A stretch of 64,000 nt of DNA from Rhodobacteraceae bacterium Alg238-R152 (lineage in GTDB: Bacteria > Pseudomonadota > Alphaproteobacteria > Rhodobacterales > Rhodobacteraceae), in contig UNRJ01000007.1 in the NCBI GenBank assembly GCA_900537125.1, positions 186,001-250,000 of the forward strand. The letters run 5' to 3'. Positions 36,151 to 45,737 of the stretch are shown here, one piece after another (position 1 is the stretch's first letter; each line of letters starts with the position of its first letter). The notes below the pieces were generated by a model. The model was not told the DNA's origin, did not search any database, and was given only the letters and a program-made list of their open reading frames with translations. The translations under genes and the position numbers were made by a program.

Positions 36151-36759
36151 ATGCTGACATTGGATCATCTGGCGGTGGCCGGGGAAACGCTTGAGGATGC
36201 AGTGGCGCATGTCGAGGAGGCGTTGGGCGTGAAAATGGGCCCCGGTGGCGAACATGCTCATTTTGGCACCCATAACCGGCTGATTGGATTGGCAGACGGA
36301 ATCTATCTGGAAGCGATATCAGTTAACCCGTCGGTAGACGCGCTGCCATATCCACGGTGGTTTGATCTGGACCGTTTGCAGGGGGCGCCACGGTTGAGCA
36401 ATTGGATTTGTCGAACCGACGATATGGCTGCGGAGCTGGCGCGGATGACAGTGGACGCAGGGCAGCCAGTGCATCTGACACGCGGCAATCTGCGCTGGCG
36501 CATGGCGGTGCCGGAGAGTGGTGTTCTGCCGTATGACAACCGGTTTCCTGCCCTGATCCGATGGGACGTGGTGGTGACGCCAGCTGAAATACTGGCACCC
36601 TCAGGACTTGCACTCACGCGATTGGAAGTTGCGCACCCAGAGGCGGAGGCTTTGGCCAAGGAGGTTGGGCTGGAAGATACACGGGTGGTTTATGTTCCCG
36701 GTGAGTCTGCCTTGCAGGCAACATTTGATACGCCGCATGGTACACGGGTTTTGCGATGA
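36151..36759 (+). CDS. VOC-family protein (glyoxalase-like domain 3)
   Basis: 202 residues opening with LTLDHLAVAGETLEDAVAHVEEALGV, a first VOC module with a His metal ligand, then GGEHAHFGTHNRLIGL and a Glu in YLEAISVNP. The shape fits the Glyoxalase_3 type of two-module protein. Substrate unknown. AGGAGG lies just before the ATG. Its stop overlaps the next gene in ATGA. Confidence 0.8.
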   Translation: MLTLDHLAVAGETLEDAVAHVEEALGVKMGPGGEHAHFGTHNRLIGLADGIYLEAISVNPSVDALPYPRWFDLDRLQGAPRLSNWICRTDDMAAELARMTVDAGQPVHLTRGNLRWRMAVPESGVLPYDNRFPALIRWDVVVTPAEILAPSGLALTRLEVAHPEAEALAKEVGLEDTRVVYVPGESALQATFDTPHGTRVLR

Positions 36760-37232
36760 AAATTCGGCCAGCCAGCTCCGCAGATGCCAGCGCTATTGCG
36801 GATATCTGGAACCGGGAGATCCGGGAAGGGATCAGCACGTTCAACACCGTTGAAAAGGGGTTGGGTGGCTTGAAGGCCATGATCGCGTCAGAAGCCGTGG
36901 TTTTGGTGGCCGAGGTGGGCGGGCAAGCGGTGGGATTTGCCACTTTTGGTCCATTTCGCAGCGGACCCGGCTATGCACGGACAATGGAGCTCACAATTTA
37001 CGTATGCGAAGCGGCGCGTGGTCAGGGCGCAGGGCGGGCTCTGATGAATGCGCTGGAGGCACAAGCGAAAATGCGAGGCGTGCATATTCTTGTGGCTGGG
37101 GTTGGCGGTGAGAACAGTGCAGGAATCGCGTTCCACCAACATCTGGGCTTTGAGAACGTCGGGCGTATGCCGCAGGTTGGGCGTAAATTTGACCGCTGGA
37201 TGGATTTGGTGCTGCTGCAAAAAATGCTGTGA
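36756..37232 (+). CDS. GNAT N-acetyltransferase (phosphinothricin acetyltransferase-like)
   Basis: 158 residues. The order is typical: IRPASSADASAIADIWNREI at the start, ELTIYVCEAARGQGAGRALM as the acetyl-CoA site (motif A, with the R-G-x-G-x-G/A pattern) and GIAFHQHLGFENVGRMPQVG near the end. This pattern is shared by phosphinothricin and methionine-derivative acetyltransferases. The substrate is inferred only. It is translationally coupled to the VOC protein. Confidence 0.87.
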   Translation: MKIRPASSADASAIADIWNREIREGISTFNTVEKGLGGLKAMIASEAVVLVAEVGGQAVGFATFGPFRSGPGYARTMELTIYVCEAARGQGAGRALMNALEAQAKMRGVHILVAGVGGENSAGIAFHQHLGFENVGRMPQVGRKFDRWMDLVLLQKML

Positions 37233-37274
37233 CGCAGCACTGGCCATTTGATTCAGAACCGCTAAGGTGACGAC

Positions 37275-37952
37275 ATGTCGATTTGGTCCCGCATATCCCA
37301 TGCTTTGTCTGCCCTTGGTCAGGGCGAACCTTTATCCTCGGTGTTTGATCATTTACGGGCGCCACCGGAGCGTTCTGTGGCGTTTACCATTGCTGTGATT
37401 GCTCTTGGTGCAAAGATGGCCAAGGCGGATGGATTGGTGACCCGCGATGAAGTCACGGCCTTCCGCGAGGTGTTTCAAATCGCACAAAAAGATGAGGCCA
37501 ATGCGGCTAAGGTCTTCAACATGGCGCGGCAGGATGTAGCGGGCTTTGAGGAATACGCGACTCGCATCAGGGGCATGTTTGGGGCTGTGCACGGGCGGCC
37601 TGATGACCTGATGGAAGGGTTGTTTCACATTGCGGTTGCCGATGGGGAATACCACCCTAACGAAGATGCGTTTCTGCAACGTGTGGGGGAGATCCTTGGG
37701 GTCGACGATCATGCATTTAAGGCGATGCGGTCTCGATTTGTACCCGATGCAGAGGCGGATCCCTACACGGTTCTTGGGGTGACCCCGGAGATGCCGGTAG
37801 AGGAAATCCGTCAGGCATGGCGCCGCTTGGTTCGCGAGACTCACCCGGATGCGATGATTGCGCGCGGTGTGCCGGAAGAAGCCGTGAAGATTGCCGAGAA
37901 GCGCATGATTGACATCAACCGCGCCTGGGACCAAATAAACGAGGCCGCTTGA
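37275..37952 (+). CDS. TerB/DjlA-like protein with C-terminal J domain
   Basis: 225 residues. A TerB-like helical domain (about 35-150) contains ALGAKMAKADGLVTRDE and FHIAVADGEYHPNEDAFL, both with acidic metal-binding style motifs. A C-terminal J domain (about 160-225) has the HPD motif in VRETHPDAM. No membrane anchor is seen, unlike E. coli DjlA. It would stimulate a DnaK ATPase on some client. The stop overlaps the following start in TGATG. Confidence 0.9.
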   Translation: MSIWSRISHALSALGQGEPLSSVFDHLRAPPERSVAFTIAVIALGAKMAKADGLVTRDEVTAFREVFQIAQKDEANAAKVFNMARQDVAGFEEYATRIRGMFGAVHGRPDDLMEGLFHIAVADGEYHPNEDAFLQRVGEILGVDDHAFKAMRSRFVPDAEADPYTVLGVTPEMPVEEIRQAWRRLVRETHPDAMIARGVPEEAVKIAEKRMIDINRAWDQINEAA

Positions 37953-38977
37953 TGCGGATCGCCACGTATAACGTGGAGTGGTTTTCGAGCCTTTTTGACG
38001 ATCAAAATCAGTTGCTTATCGACGATGGTTGGTCTGGTCGCCGGGGGGTAACCCGGGCCCAGCAGATCGAGGCCGTGGGCACAGTTCTCACAGCGCTTGA
38101 CGCGGATGGGGTGATGGTGATTGAGGCACCAGATCAAGGCAGTAAACGCGACACTGTGCTGGCTTTGGAACGGTTTGCGGCAGCCTTTGAACTGCGCGCA
38201 CATAAGGCAATGTTGGGCTTTGCCAACACCACGCAACAGGAGATTGCACTGCTCTATGATCCAACGTCGCTGACGCCGAAGCATGATCCGCGGGGGGCTA
38301 TGGTCGCAGGGCAAGGCGACACTGGTGCACCTCGGTTTGATGGCGTCATGCGGTTGGATCTGGATGTCGATGCCAAAGAAGATCGGGTGGTGTTCTCAAA
38401 GCCACCGTTGGAATTGGACGTCACCACAGCGGCAGGCCGCAAGCTGCGGCTGATTGGTGCCCATCTGAAATCCAAAGCCCCACATGGCGCACGTACACGT
38501 GATGAGGTGATGAGAATTTCGATTGCCAATCGTCGCAAACAACTGGCGCAGGCGATTTGGCTGCGGCGGCGGATTGAAGAGGAAGTTGCCGCTGGAGAAG
38601 ATGTCATTTTGCTTGGGGATCTGAATGATGGTCCCGGGTTGGACGCGTTTGAGGACCTGTTTGGGCGTTCGTCCGTGGAGATCCTTTTGGGCGACAATGG
38701 TGGGCCGCGTATGTATGACCCACATGCCGTGATGGCCTTGCGCCACAAGTTGGCGGCACAGCCCACCACGGCTCGGTTCCATATTGAACGGGAAGGGCGC
38801 TATTTAAATGCGCTTCTGGATTATGTCATGGTGTCTGAGGGACTGCGATCGGCAAATCCGCGCTGGCGGATTTGGCATCCGTTTGAGGATCATACATGCT
38901 GGGAGGTGCCAGCGCTGCGCGATGCGTTGTTGGCGGCATCGGATCATTTTCCAGTGGTTCTGGATATTGAGATTTGA
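37952..38977 (+). CDS. Endonuclease/exonuclease/phosphatase-family protein
   Basis: 341 residues from the ATG at 37952. The DNase I-like fold is indicated by IATYNVEWF at the start, LIGAHLKSKAP, ILLGDLNDGPG (Asp-Asn catalytic pair) and ASDHFPVVLDI at the end. No signal peptide is visible, so a cytoplasmic phosphodiesterase or nuclease is likely. The substrate is unknown. Confidence 0.87.
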   Translation: MRIATYNVEWFSSLFDDQNQLLIDDGWSGRRGVTRAQQIEAVGTVLTALDADGVMVIEAPDQGSKRDTVLALERFAAAFELRAHKAMLGFANTTQQEIALLYDPTSLTPKHDPRGAMVAGQGDTGAPRFDGVMRLDLDVDAKEDRVVFSKPPLELDVTTAAGRKLRLIGAHLKSKAPHGARTRDEVMRISIANRRKQLAQAIWLRRRIEEEVAAGEDVILLGDLNDGPGLDAFEDLFGRSSVEILLGDNGGPRMYDPHAVMALRHKLAAQPTTARFHIEREGRYLNALLDYVMVSEGLRSANPRWRIWHPFEDHTCWEVPALRDALLAASDHFPVVLDIEI

Positions 38978-39000
38978 CCTAAGTTTGGCAGGGTAGGCCC

Positions 39001-39375
39001 ATGAAAATTCTAAGAACTCTAATTGTGTCCGGGGTCCTGTGTGTTTCCGCCGGTGGGGGAATCGCAGAGGAAGATAACCCCGGCCGCAGTCTAATGGCGG
39101 AAGGTATGGAGCTGTTCCTAAAGGGACTGCAGGATGAGATTGCTCCAACCCTTGAAGGGTTTACAGCCCTAATGGACGAGATCGGGCCAAGCTTACAAGG
39201 ATTTCTTGAAGAGATGGGGCCGAAGCTGGGCGACGTGTTTTCAAAAGTGGAAGACTGGAGCAGTTATCATGCGCCTGAGATGCTGCCCAATGGCGACATC
39301 ATCATGCGCAAGAAGGCGCCGGAAGACTTGACCCAACCGGTAGAGGGCACTGTGTCAGAAGGGGTAGAGCTGTAG
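39001..39375 (+). CDS. Small secreted helical protein, hypothetical
   Basis: 124 residues with a signal peptide (MKILRTLIVSGVLCVSAGGG, cleavage near GIAEE). The mature part is largely amphipathic helix, with repeated spacing of L/F and acidic residues (GLQDEIAPTLEGF, MDEIGPSLQGFLEEMGP), and ends in a flexible tail. No catalytic motif is seen. It lies 23 bp after the nuclease-like gene and could be co-transcribed. Confidence 0.75.
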   Translation: MKILRTLIVSGVLCVSAGGGIAEEDNPGRSLMAEGMELFLKGLQDEIAPTLEGFTALMDEIGPSLQGFLEEMGPKLGDVFSKVEDWSSYHAPEMLPNGDIIMRKKAPEDLTQPVEGTVSEGVEL

Positions 39376-39402
39376 CGCAGAAACAAGCGGGGAATAGACC
39401 CG

Positions 39403-40938
39403 CTAGTCCTTAAGTCGTACCGTTGATGTGGCGCCCAAAGTGCCGACCAATGCATTGAAGCGGGCCTCAGCGACTTCGCCGTACAAAGGTCCGGTGCTGG
39501 TGGGCAGTTTCAGATGTAATTCAGCCTTTTTGGGGTGGTATTTCAATGTGCCCATGTTGTCTCTGTCCTGTTGCCACAGCATGGCTCCAAAGCGCATCGC
39601 TTTGCCGATGACTTCGGCTTGATGGCGCTCTTTGTCGCTCAGAAGCTGGGCGAGCTCCTCAAAGCGTGTGCCCTCAGATTTGTTGCGGTAGCGGTGCAGC
39701 AAAGCCAGGCCAAGAAAGACGCGTTCTTCGTGTTTGAGGCCGCCAAGGTTGGCGCGGGTTGTGCTGTCAAACACGGTTTCGGCGCGGTAATCAGGGTGCG
39801 CGCGCCAACTCACGTCATGCAAATAACAAGCAGCTTTGATAAGGCGTAACTGCTCCGGTTTGGCGGATTTGAAGATCGGAAAGATGAATTTGTAGAGCGA
39901 TTTGCCAAAGCCCGGTATGCGGGCATCTTTGGCTTCCATAAAGCGGCAGGCTTCGATCAGCGGGTCGCGTTCCCGGATGTGATCGGACATTTGCTCATAA
40001 AGCACACCTTCGCGGATGCCGTATGAACTGATCGCAATGTCGTGCGGCTTGAAGCGGCGCAGCACGCCTTTGAGAACTTCGATGGCCAGCGGAACCAACG
40101 CCATACGAGAACTGGACACGCCGCATCGGGCGCGCAGTTTGTCTGGGTCGTTTTCTTGGATGTAGCGGGCCGTGTCGCGTATCGCTGAGGCGGTCATGCG
40201 GTATTCATGCAGAACCTTCAGTGGATAGCCACGCCGCTCCATGTCGATGCGGGCAATGGCGCGCCAGGAACCACCTACCAGGAAAAGGCGATTTCGTTGA
40301 TTGCCCATCTGTTGGTAAAGATCATCCAGCGTGTCGTTGATGAAGGCGCGACGGCCTTTTTTTCCGCCCTTCACATCACGCAATTTCAGCGGGCCGAGCG
40401 AGGAGGTCACGCGTTTGCCAACCTCACCGTCGTTGATTTCCGCAAGCTCCATAGAGGCGCCGCCGATGTCGCAGATCAAGCCATACGCTCCGGGCCAGCC
40501 GGTGAGAACACCTTGAGCGGAGAGACGGGCTTCTTCGGCGCCGTCGATCACGTGGATGTTCACCCCAGTTTGGCTCAGCACGTCGGCGCAGAAGTCGGGG
40601 CCATCTGTTGCTTCGCGCACGGCGGCGGTGGCTACGGCGGTGAGCCCGTTGAGGCGCATGGACTGGGCCAAACGTGAAAAGCGGGCGATCGCTGCCAGCG
40701 CCCGGTCGCGGCCTTTGGGATTCAGCATGCCGGTTTCGGCAATGCCTGCGCCAAGCGCACACATGATTTTTTCGTTGTAGAAATAGGCCGGGCTGCGAGC
40801 GGCACCGTCAAACACCACAAGTCGTACGGAGTTGGAGCCTACGTCGACAACACCAACGCGGGACAGGGCGCGGGCCTGGGGATCCTCAAAAATGGGGCGT
40901 TCAAACAGGCTGTGGTCCTGCTGCGGGTCGTGGGGCAT
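39403..40938 (-). CDS. ppx: Exopolyphosphatase/guanosine pentaphosphate phosphatase family
   Basis: 511 residues. The N-terminal actin-like fold has VGVVDVGSNSVRLVVFDG as phosphate loop 1 and AYGLICDIGGASMELAEI as loop 2. A C-terminal HD-like helical domain includes CYLHDVSWRAHPDYRAE. It releases phosphate from polyphosphate or pppGpp. It lies 67 bp downstream of ppk in the same direction, the classic pairing of synthesis and breakdown. Confidence 0.94.
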   Translation of the reverse strand: MPHDPQQDHSLFERPIFEDPQARALSRVGVVDVGSNSVRLVVFDGAARSPAYFYNEKIMCALGAGIAETGMLNPKGRDRALAAIARFSRLAQSMRLNGLTAVATAAVREATDGPDFCADVLSQTGVNIHVIDGAEEARLSAQGVLTGWPGAYGLICDIGGASMELAEINDGEVGKRVTSSLGPLKLRDVKGGKKGRRAFINDTLDDLYQQMGNQRNRLFLVGGSWRAIARIDMERRGYPLKVLHEYRMTASAIRDTARYIQENDPDKLRARCGVSSSRMALVPLAIEVLKGVLRRFKPHDIAISSYGIREGVLYEQMSDHIRERDPLIEACRFMEAKDARIPGFGKSLYKFIFPIFKSAKPEQLRLIKAACYLHDVSWRAHPDYRAETVFDSTTRANLGGLKHEERVFLGLALLHRYRNKSEGTRFEELAQLLSDKERHQAEVIGKAMRFGAMLWQQDRDNMGTLKYHPKKAELHLKLPTSTGPLYGEVAEARFNALVGTLGATSTVRLKD

Positions 40939-41005
40939 GGGGATCGTCTTACGTCAGGAACAGAGAGTGGTGGTGACCCAAGTCTGCGCCACCAATCGGG
41001 TTGGG

Positions 41006-43180
41006 TCAATCATCCGTATGGGTCAATTTTGGTACGTCTGATGCACCGGCAGATCCGCGGCCAGAAAGCGACGGGTTTTCCATAAAAAAGCGGTGGCAGT
41101 TGAAGGCAAATTCACCTTCGGGCACGGGAGTGCGTTCAAAACTACCATCAGATTTCATCACCCAACTTTGGGCGGTGTCGGCCATGTTGGCGGCCATGAC
41201 TTGTGACATGATCTGCGCTTTCACGGTTGCGTTTTTGACTTCAACCAGTGTTTCCACACGGCGGTTGAGGTTGCGGCCCATCCAGTCCGCTGAGGACATA
41301 AACACGCGTGCCTTTTTGTTGGGCAGCTCCTGACCGTTGGCAAAACAGACCAACCGGGAGTGTTCCAAGAAACGGCCAACCACCGACTTCACGCGGATGT
41401 TGTCAGACAGTCCTTCAATGCCGGGGCGCAGACAACAAATGCCACGCACGATCAGTGATATTTTTACACCCGCTTGGGACGCGGTATAAAGTGCATCTAT
41501 GACTTCGGCTTCGACCAGCGAGTTCATTTTGGCCCAGATGGCGGCAGGTTTGCCGGAACGGGCATTCTCGGCTTCTTGGCCAATCATCTCAATCAGTTTG
41601 GGTTTCAAAGTGATCGGGGAAATTGCGAGGTTTTCAAGCATGTCTGGTTCGACGTAGCCAGACAAGTAATTGAACACGCGGTTGGCGTCCCGCCCCAAGG
41701 CAGCGTCGCAGGTGAAGAGGCTTACGTCGGTGTAAATTTTGGCTGTAATCGGGTGATAGTTGCCGGTGCCATAGTGGGTGTAGGTCACCAATTTGTCGCC
41801 CTCACGACGGACAACCGTGGAGATTTTTGCGTGGGTCTTTAGGTCCAGGAAGCCATAGACCACATGTGCGCCCGCGCGCTCCAGACGGCGGGATTGACGA
41901 ATGTTGGCGGCTTCGTCAAATCGTGCTTTGAGTTCGACCAACGCGGTCACGGATTTACCGTCTTCGGCCGCCTCGCAGAGCGCGCTGACAATAGGGGAGT
42001 CTTTGGATGTGCGGTAAAGCGTCTGTTTGATTGCCACGACATTGGGGTCGCGGGCAGCCTGCTGTAGGAAGCGCACCACCATGTCAAAGGTCTCATAGGG
42101 GTGGTGCAGCAACATGTCTTTCTGCTGGATGGCTGCAAACATGTCGCCGTCAAAATCCTGTACGCGTTCAGGAACCCGTGGGGTGAATGATGGCCAAAGA
42201 AGGTCATGGCGGTTGTCCACCACCATTTCTTTCAGATCGGCGAGACCAATCATACCGTCGATGTCGACCACTTCATCACCGGTGACTTCGAGCTCTTGCA
42301 TGATCAGCCTTTTCAAGGCTGAGGGCGCATCTGTGGAAATTTTCAGGCGCACCACTTCACCGCGGCGGCGGCGTTTGAGGGCCACTTCAAATTCGCGCAC
42401 GAGGTCTTCGGCTTCGTCTTCAACTTCGAGATCACTGTCACGTAGTACACGGAAGGCGCAGTGGCCTTTTGTTTTGTAGCCGGGAAACACGCTGTCCAAA
42501 TGCAGGATCAGCAGCTCTTCCAACGGCAAGGCACGCGTAGTGCCTTCCGGGGATGGGAGGAAGACAAAGCGGTCGATCTGATTTGGGATCGGGAGCAAGG
42601 CCTTGAGGATGCGTTTGTTTTTCTTACGCTCAAGTTGCAGCGCCAGGGAAAATCCGGTGTTTGGGATAAATGGAAAGGGGTGCGCGGGGTCGATGGCCAG
42701 CGGCGACAACATCGGGAACACGCGGTTCATAAACACGTCAGCAAGGAACGTGCGGTCGTTGTCTGTAAGGGCGTCGCGCTGTAGGATGTGGATGTTTTCT
42801 TTTTCCAGATCTTCCCGCAGGCTGATGAACATACGCTGCTGCTCTTGCAGAAGGGTACGTGCGTCCGCGTTGATCAACACCAGCTGGTCTGCAGGGGATA
42901 AGCCGTCTTGGGCTGGTGTGTTGTGACCCTCCCGCACGAGTTCGCGTAATCCCGCGACACGGACGGTGTAAAACTCGTCGAGGTTGGTGGCCGAGATCGA
43001 CAGGAAACGCAGGCGTTCCAGCAGGGGCACTCGTGGGTTTTCGCTCTCTTCCAGCACACGCCAATTGAAGCTCAGCCAGCTGAGTTCGCGGTTGAAAAAA
43101 CGGTCTGGCCCCGTGAGGTCGGCGTCCTGGAGCGCCACAGGCGTGGGAAAGTTGGATTTGAGAAAGTCAGCTTGGGTCAT
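41006..43180 (-). CDS. ppk1: Polyphosphate kinase 1
   Basis: 724 residues, normal for Ppk1. The N-terminal domain starts RFFNRELSWLSFNWRVLEE. The catalytic PLD-like domains include LVTYTHYGTGNYHPITAKIYTD (autophosphorylated His in THYGTGN) and VRGICCLRPGIEGLSDNIRV with the basic residues that bind ATP and polyphosphate. It reversibly transfers the gamma phosphate of ATP to polyphosphate at the membrane. Confidence 0.97.
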   Translation of the reverse strand: MTQADFLKSNFPTPVALQDADLTGPDRFFNRELSWLSFNWRVLEESENPRVPLLERLRFLSISATNLDEFYTVRVAGLRELVREGHNTPAQDGLSPADQLVLINADARTLLQEQQRMFISLREDLEKENIHILQRDALTDNDRTFLADVFMNRVFPMLSPLAIDPAHPFPFIPNTGFSLALQLERKKNKRILKALLPIPNQIDRFVFLPSPEGTTRALPLEELLILHLDSVFPGYKTKGHCAFRVLRDSDLEVEDEAEDLVREFEVALKRRRRGEVVRLKISTDAPSALKRLIMQELEVTGDEVVDIDGMIGLADLKEMVVDNRHDLLWPSFTPRVPERVQDFDGDMFAAIQQKDMLLHHPYETFDMVVRFLQQAARDPNVVAIKQTLYRTSKDSPIVSALCEAAEDGKSVTALVELKARFDEAANIRQSRRLERAGAHVVYGFLDLKTHAKISTVVRREGDKLVTYTHYGTGNYHPITAKIYTDVSLFTCDAALGRDANRVFNYLSGYVEPDMLENLAISPITLKPKLIEMIGQEAENARSGKPAAIWAKMNSLVEAEVIDALYTASQAGVKISLIVRGICCLRPGIEGLSDNIRVKSVVGRFLEHSRLVCFANGQELPNKKARVFMSSADWMGRNLNRRVETLVEVKNATVKAQIMSQVMAANMADTAQSWVMKSDGSFERTPVPEGEFAFNCHRFFMENPSLSGRGSAGASDVPKLTHTDD

Positions 43181-43281
43181 ATCGGTCTCATGCCATTGGC
43201 AGGTAACGAGAAGATGACATTAGGGGGGATTTTACGCAGGGTCCATAGACAGAAGGCAGGCAGGGTGTCGCGGCCGCCAGC

Positions 43282-43956
43282 TCAGGCCTCGCGCTGTCCT
43301 ATCACTCGTTTGGCCAGCGCCTTGGTGATGGGGCGCTTCTCGCTGAGGCTGAGTTGATCAAGTGACTCAACCACACTGGCTGCACTGGCAAAGCTGCGGT
43401 CCATGTGTTTGGCGATGTAATTGAGCACGTCTGGTACGGGCATAAGCTGTCGGTCGCCGAATTGCTTTGCCATGACTGCCATAAGCAGCATGTCGTCCGG
43501 TTGCTCCAGTGTGGCCACGGTGGTGCCTTGCATACGGCTGAGCAGGTCAGGCAGCGTTAGCCCCCACTGCAGAGGAGCTCCGATGCCGGTGAGAAGCAGA
43601 GTGTTGCCTTCCGCAAGGGTCAGGTTGTGCAGATGAAAAAGCGCGGTTTGGGATTCTGGGGTGTTTGCGATCAGATGTACGTCTTCCACGGCCACTGGTG
43701 TATGGGCCAATGCCGGAACCAAATCTATAGTGAGATCAGCGGCGGTGATGACCTGTGCATCTGCGAGAGCGGCCCACACATGCGTTAGGTGGGTTTTACC
43801 AGAGCCCGCGGGGCCGGACAAAACCAGTTTTCCGCCGGCCCAATTGGGCCAAAGGTCGACCAGGCCAAGCGCCATAGCGTTGGCTGGGCTAACAAAAAAA
43901 TCATCACGCCCAAGAGCGGCCCGAACTGGTAGGTCAAAGTTCAGCTGTTCAGCCAT
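43282..43956 (-). CDS. hdaA: DnaA-homologous regulatory protein HdaA
   Basis: 224 residues from the ATG at 43956. The N-terminal AEQLNFDLPV matches a beta-clamp-binding motif. The AAA+ domain has Walker A SGPAGSGKTHLTHVW and sensor-type LLLTGIGAPLQW. It lacks DnaA's DNA-binding domain IV. In alphaproteobacteria such proteins promote ATP hydrolysis by DnaA on loaded clamps and prevent re-initiation. It follows the perM-like gene closely. Confidence 0.9.
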   Translation of the reverse strand: MAEQLNFDLPVRAALGRDDFFVSPANAMALGLVDLWPNWAGGKLVLSGPAGSGKTHLTHVWAALADAQVITAADLTIDLVPALAHTPVAVEDVHLIANTPESQTALFHLHNLTLAEGNTLLLTGIGAPLQWGLTLPDLLSRMQGTTVATLEQPDDMLLMAVMAKQFGDRQLMPVPDVLNYIAKHMDRSFASAASVVESLDQLSLSEKRPITKALAKRVIGQREA

Positions 43957-43960
43957 TGTT

Positions 43961-45046
43961 TTAGTCTGCGTCCTGTACGCTGGCAGTGGCCTCGTCGCTG
44001 CGACCACGGTAGAGTTTGGAGGACGTGTATTGGCCGGTCACAAAACGTGCAAGTACTCCGAGAGCCGCAGCAACAGGCACAGCAACCAGCATCCCAACAA
44101 ACCCAAACAGTGCGCCAAAGACCGACAAGGCCAGAAGTAGCCAGACCGGGTGTAGGCCCACGGATTTGCCAACCAGTTTTGGTGTGAGGACGTTGCCTTC
44201 TATCATTTGCCCGAGGGCAAAAATTGCAGCGACAAGGCCAATTTGTAGCCAATCGCCCCAGAATTGAAACAATGCTAGGCCGATGGCCAGCGCGCCGCCA
44301 ATGAGGGCACCCAGATAAGGGATGAAGGTGACGAGACCTGCGATAAAACCAACGACAAGGCCGAAGTTGAGGCCAACCACCATGAGGGTGACCGCGTAAT
44401 AGGTGCCGAGGATCAGGCAAACGGTGCCCATACCGCGCACAAAAGACGCTAGGGTTTTGTCGATGTCAGCAGCCAAGCGGCGGATAGTTGGCGCATGGTC
44501 GCGTGGCAAGAGTGAGTCGACCTCTGCCACCATACGGTCCCAATCCAACAGTAGGTAAAAGGCCACGACGGGGACAATCACCAGCAATATAACGACGTTG
44601 ATCAGAGAGGCTGCTGAACTCAACGCGCCTTGGACAAAATCTCCGCCGCGGTCTTGAAGGAATTCGCTGACTTTTAGCAGGGACTGGTTCATGACCGAGT
44701 CTGGCTGCAGTAGGCTGGGGAAGCGCTCGGAAACAAAGGTGCGCAGCTGGGTAAAGGCTTCAGGTAAAGTTTTTGCCAGCTCTTCAGCCTGTTGGATCAG
44801 AGATGGTACAACCGCCAGAATGCCAACCACAAAGATGAGCACCCCAAAGAGCGTGATAACAGTGGTGGAAGCTGCGCGAGACAAGCCGCGTGCCTCCAGT
44901 CGATCAGCTAGTGGATCCAGGAAGTAGGCGATGGCGCCGCCTAGGACAAAGGGCAACAGCACATCCCCAAGCGCCCAGAGCACCACGGAAAAGAAAACTA
45001 CAAAGAGTCCCCAGAACTGTAACTGTTTGTTGGCGGGAAGGGCCAT
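43961..45046 (-). CDS. perM: AI-2E/PerM-family membrane transporter
   Basis: 361 residues from the ATG at 45046 (MALPANKQLQFWGLFVVFF). About seven membrane segments have the family core PYLGALIGGALAIGLALFQF and VGKSVGLHPVWLLLALSVFGALFGFVG. Family members have been linked to autoinducer-2 export, sodium/proton exchange or general permease roles; none can be chosen from the sequence. It sits directly upstream of hdaA, a common alphaproteobacterial pairing. Confidence 0.88.
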   Translation of the reverse strand: MALPANKQLQFWGLFVVFFSVVLWALGDVLLPFVLGGAIAYFLDPLADRLEARGLSRAASTTVITLFGVLIFVVGILAVVPSLIQQAEELAKTLPEAFTQLRTFVSERFPSLLQPDSVMNQSLLKVSEFLQDRGGDFVQGALSSAASLINVVILLVIVPVVAFYLLLDWDRMVAEVDSLLPRDHAPTIRRLAADIDKTLASFVRGMGTVCLILGTYYAVTLMVVGLNFGLVVGFIAGLVTFIPYLGALIGGALAIGLALFQFWGDWLQIGLVAAIFALGQMIEGNVLTPKLVGKSVGLHPVWLLLALSVFGALFGFVGMLVAVPVAAALGVLARFVTGQYTSSKLYRGRSDEATASVQDAD

Positions 45047-45737
45047 AGGCTCTGCACTCCGATCTGTCGCGTTTGGCACAGTGATCGCGCAAGCGAGCAG
45101 GGGTTGCAAGCCTTTGAGGGGAAGAGGGTGCGCGCGCGTGGGCAGTGCGCAGAGTTCCGCCCGTCGGCACGCCTTGGCAAACAGAGGTCAAATTCCTTCT
45201 GCAGTTACTTGGCAGTGCGTTCTGAAACACGTTGGCAGTCACGACCACCAGTTAGCGCAGTTTTGGTGTGCTGTCGTTGGCGAACAAATCGCGCAGGGCA
45301 CTGGCAATTTAATTGCCGCTCGCATCGCCGTCCATCAGATCAATTGCCGACACCAGGGAGTGTCCATAATTCAGCTCACCTACTTACCAGAAGTGGAAAA
45401 GGGCTCGGAACGTTGCCAAGATCAGCTGCTTTGCTAAGGCCTGCCTGTCTGGCCGAAGCAAAAAGAGAATTGACCCAGAGGGCAAATTTCGGAGCACCTT
45501 TTCCAATTCTGAGTAAACACATAAAAGGTTAATGGCGCCCAAACTGATAGAATTCGGACAAAGAGTTATGTGGGCTTCCAAAACACATCAACGCCCAAGG
45601 GGATTGGCAGGGGCTGTGAAGCGCGCACAGCGTTGCATGGCTTGCCTCGCCTGCCTGATTGGGCTAGCCCAAGGCTGATGTTTTGAGACGGCAGTCCAAC
45701 TTTGTGAGGACAGCCCAAGCCGAGAGAGTAAGTGCCG
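45047..45737. other. Divergent intergenic region before proS
   Basis: 691 bp between the divergent perM-like gene and proS. Open frames are present on both strands but none has a convincing start, ribosome-binding site or motif. The perfect 14-bp palindrome TTGGGCTAGCCCAA at 45659-45672 lies 65 bp upstream of proS and could be a regulatory site. Nothing else stands out. Confidence 0.4.

Noticed and set aside
36151-37232. VOC protein plus acetyltransferase as a drug-resistance pair (bleomycin or phosphinothricin resistance).
   Set aside because: Both families are broad and common in core genomes, and no resistance context or mobile element is nearby.
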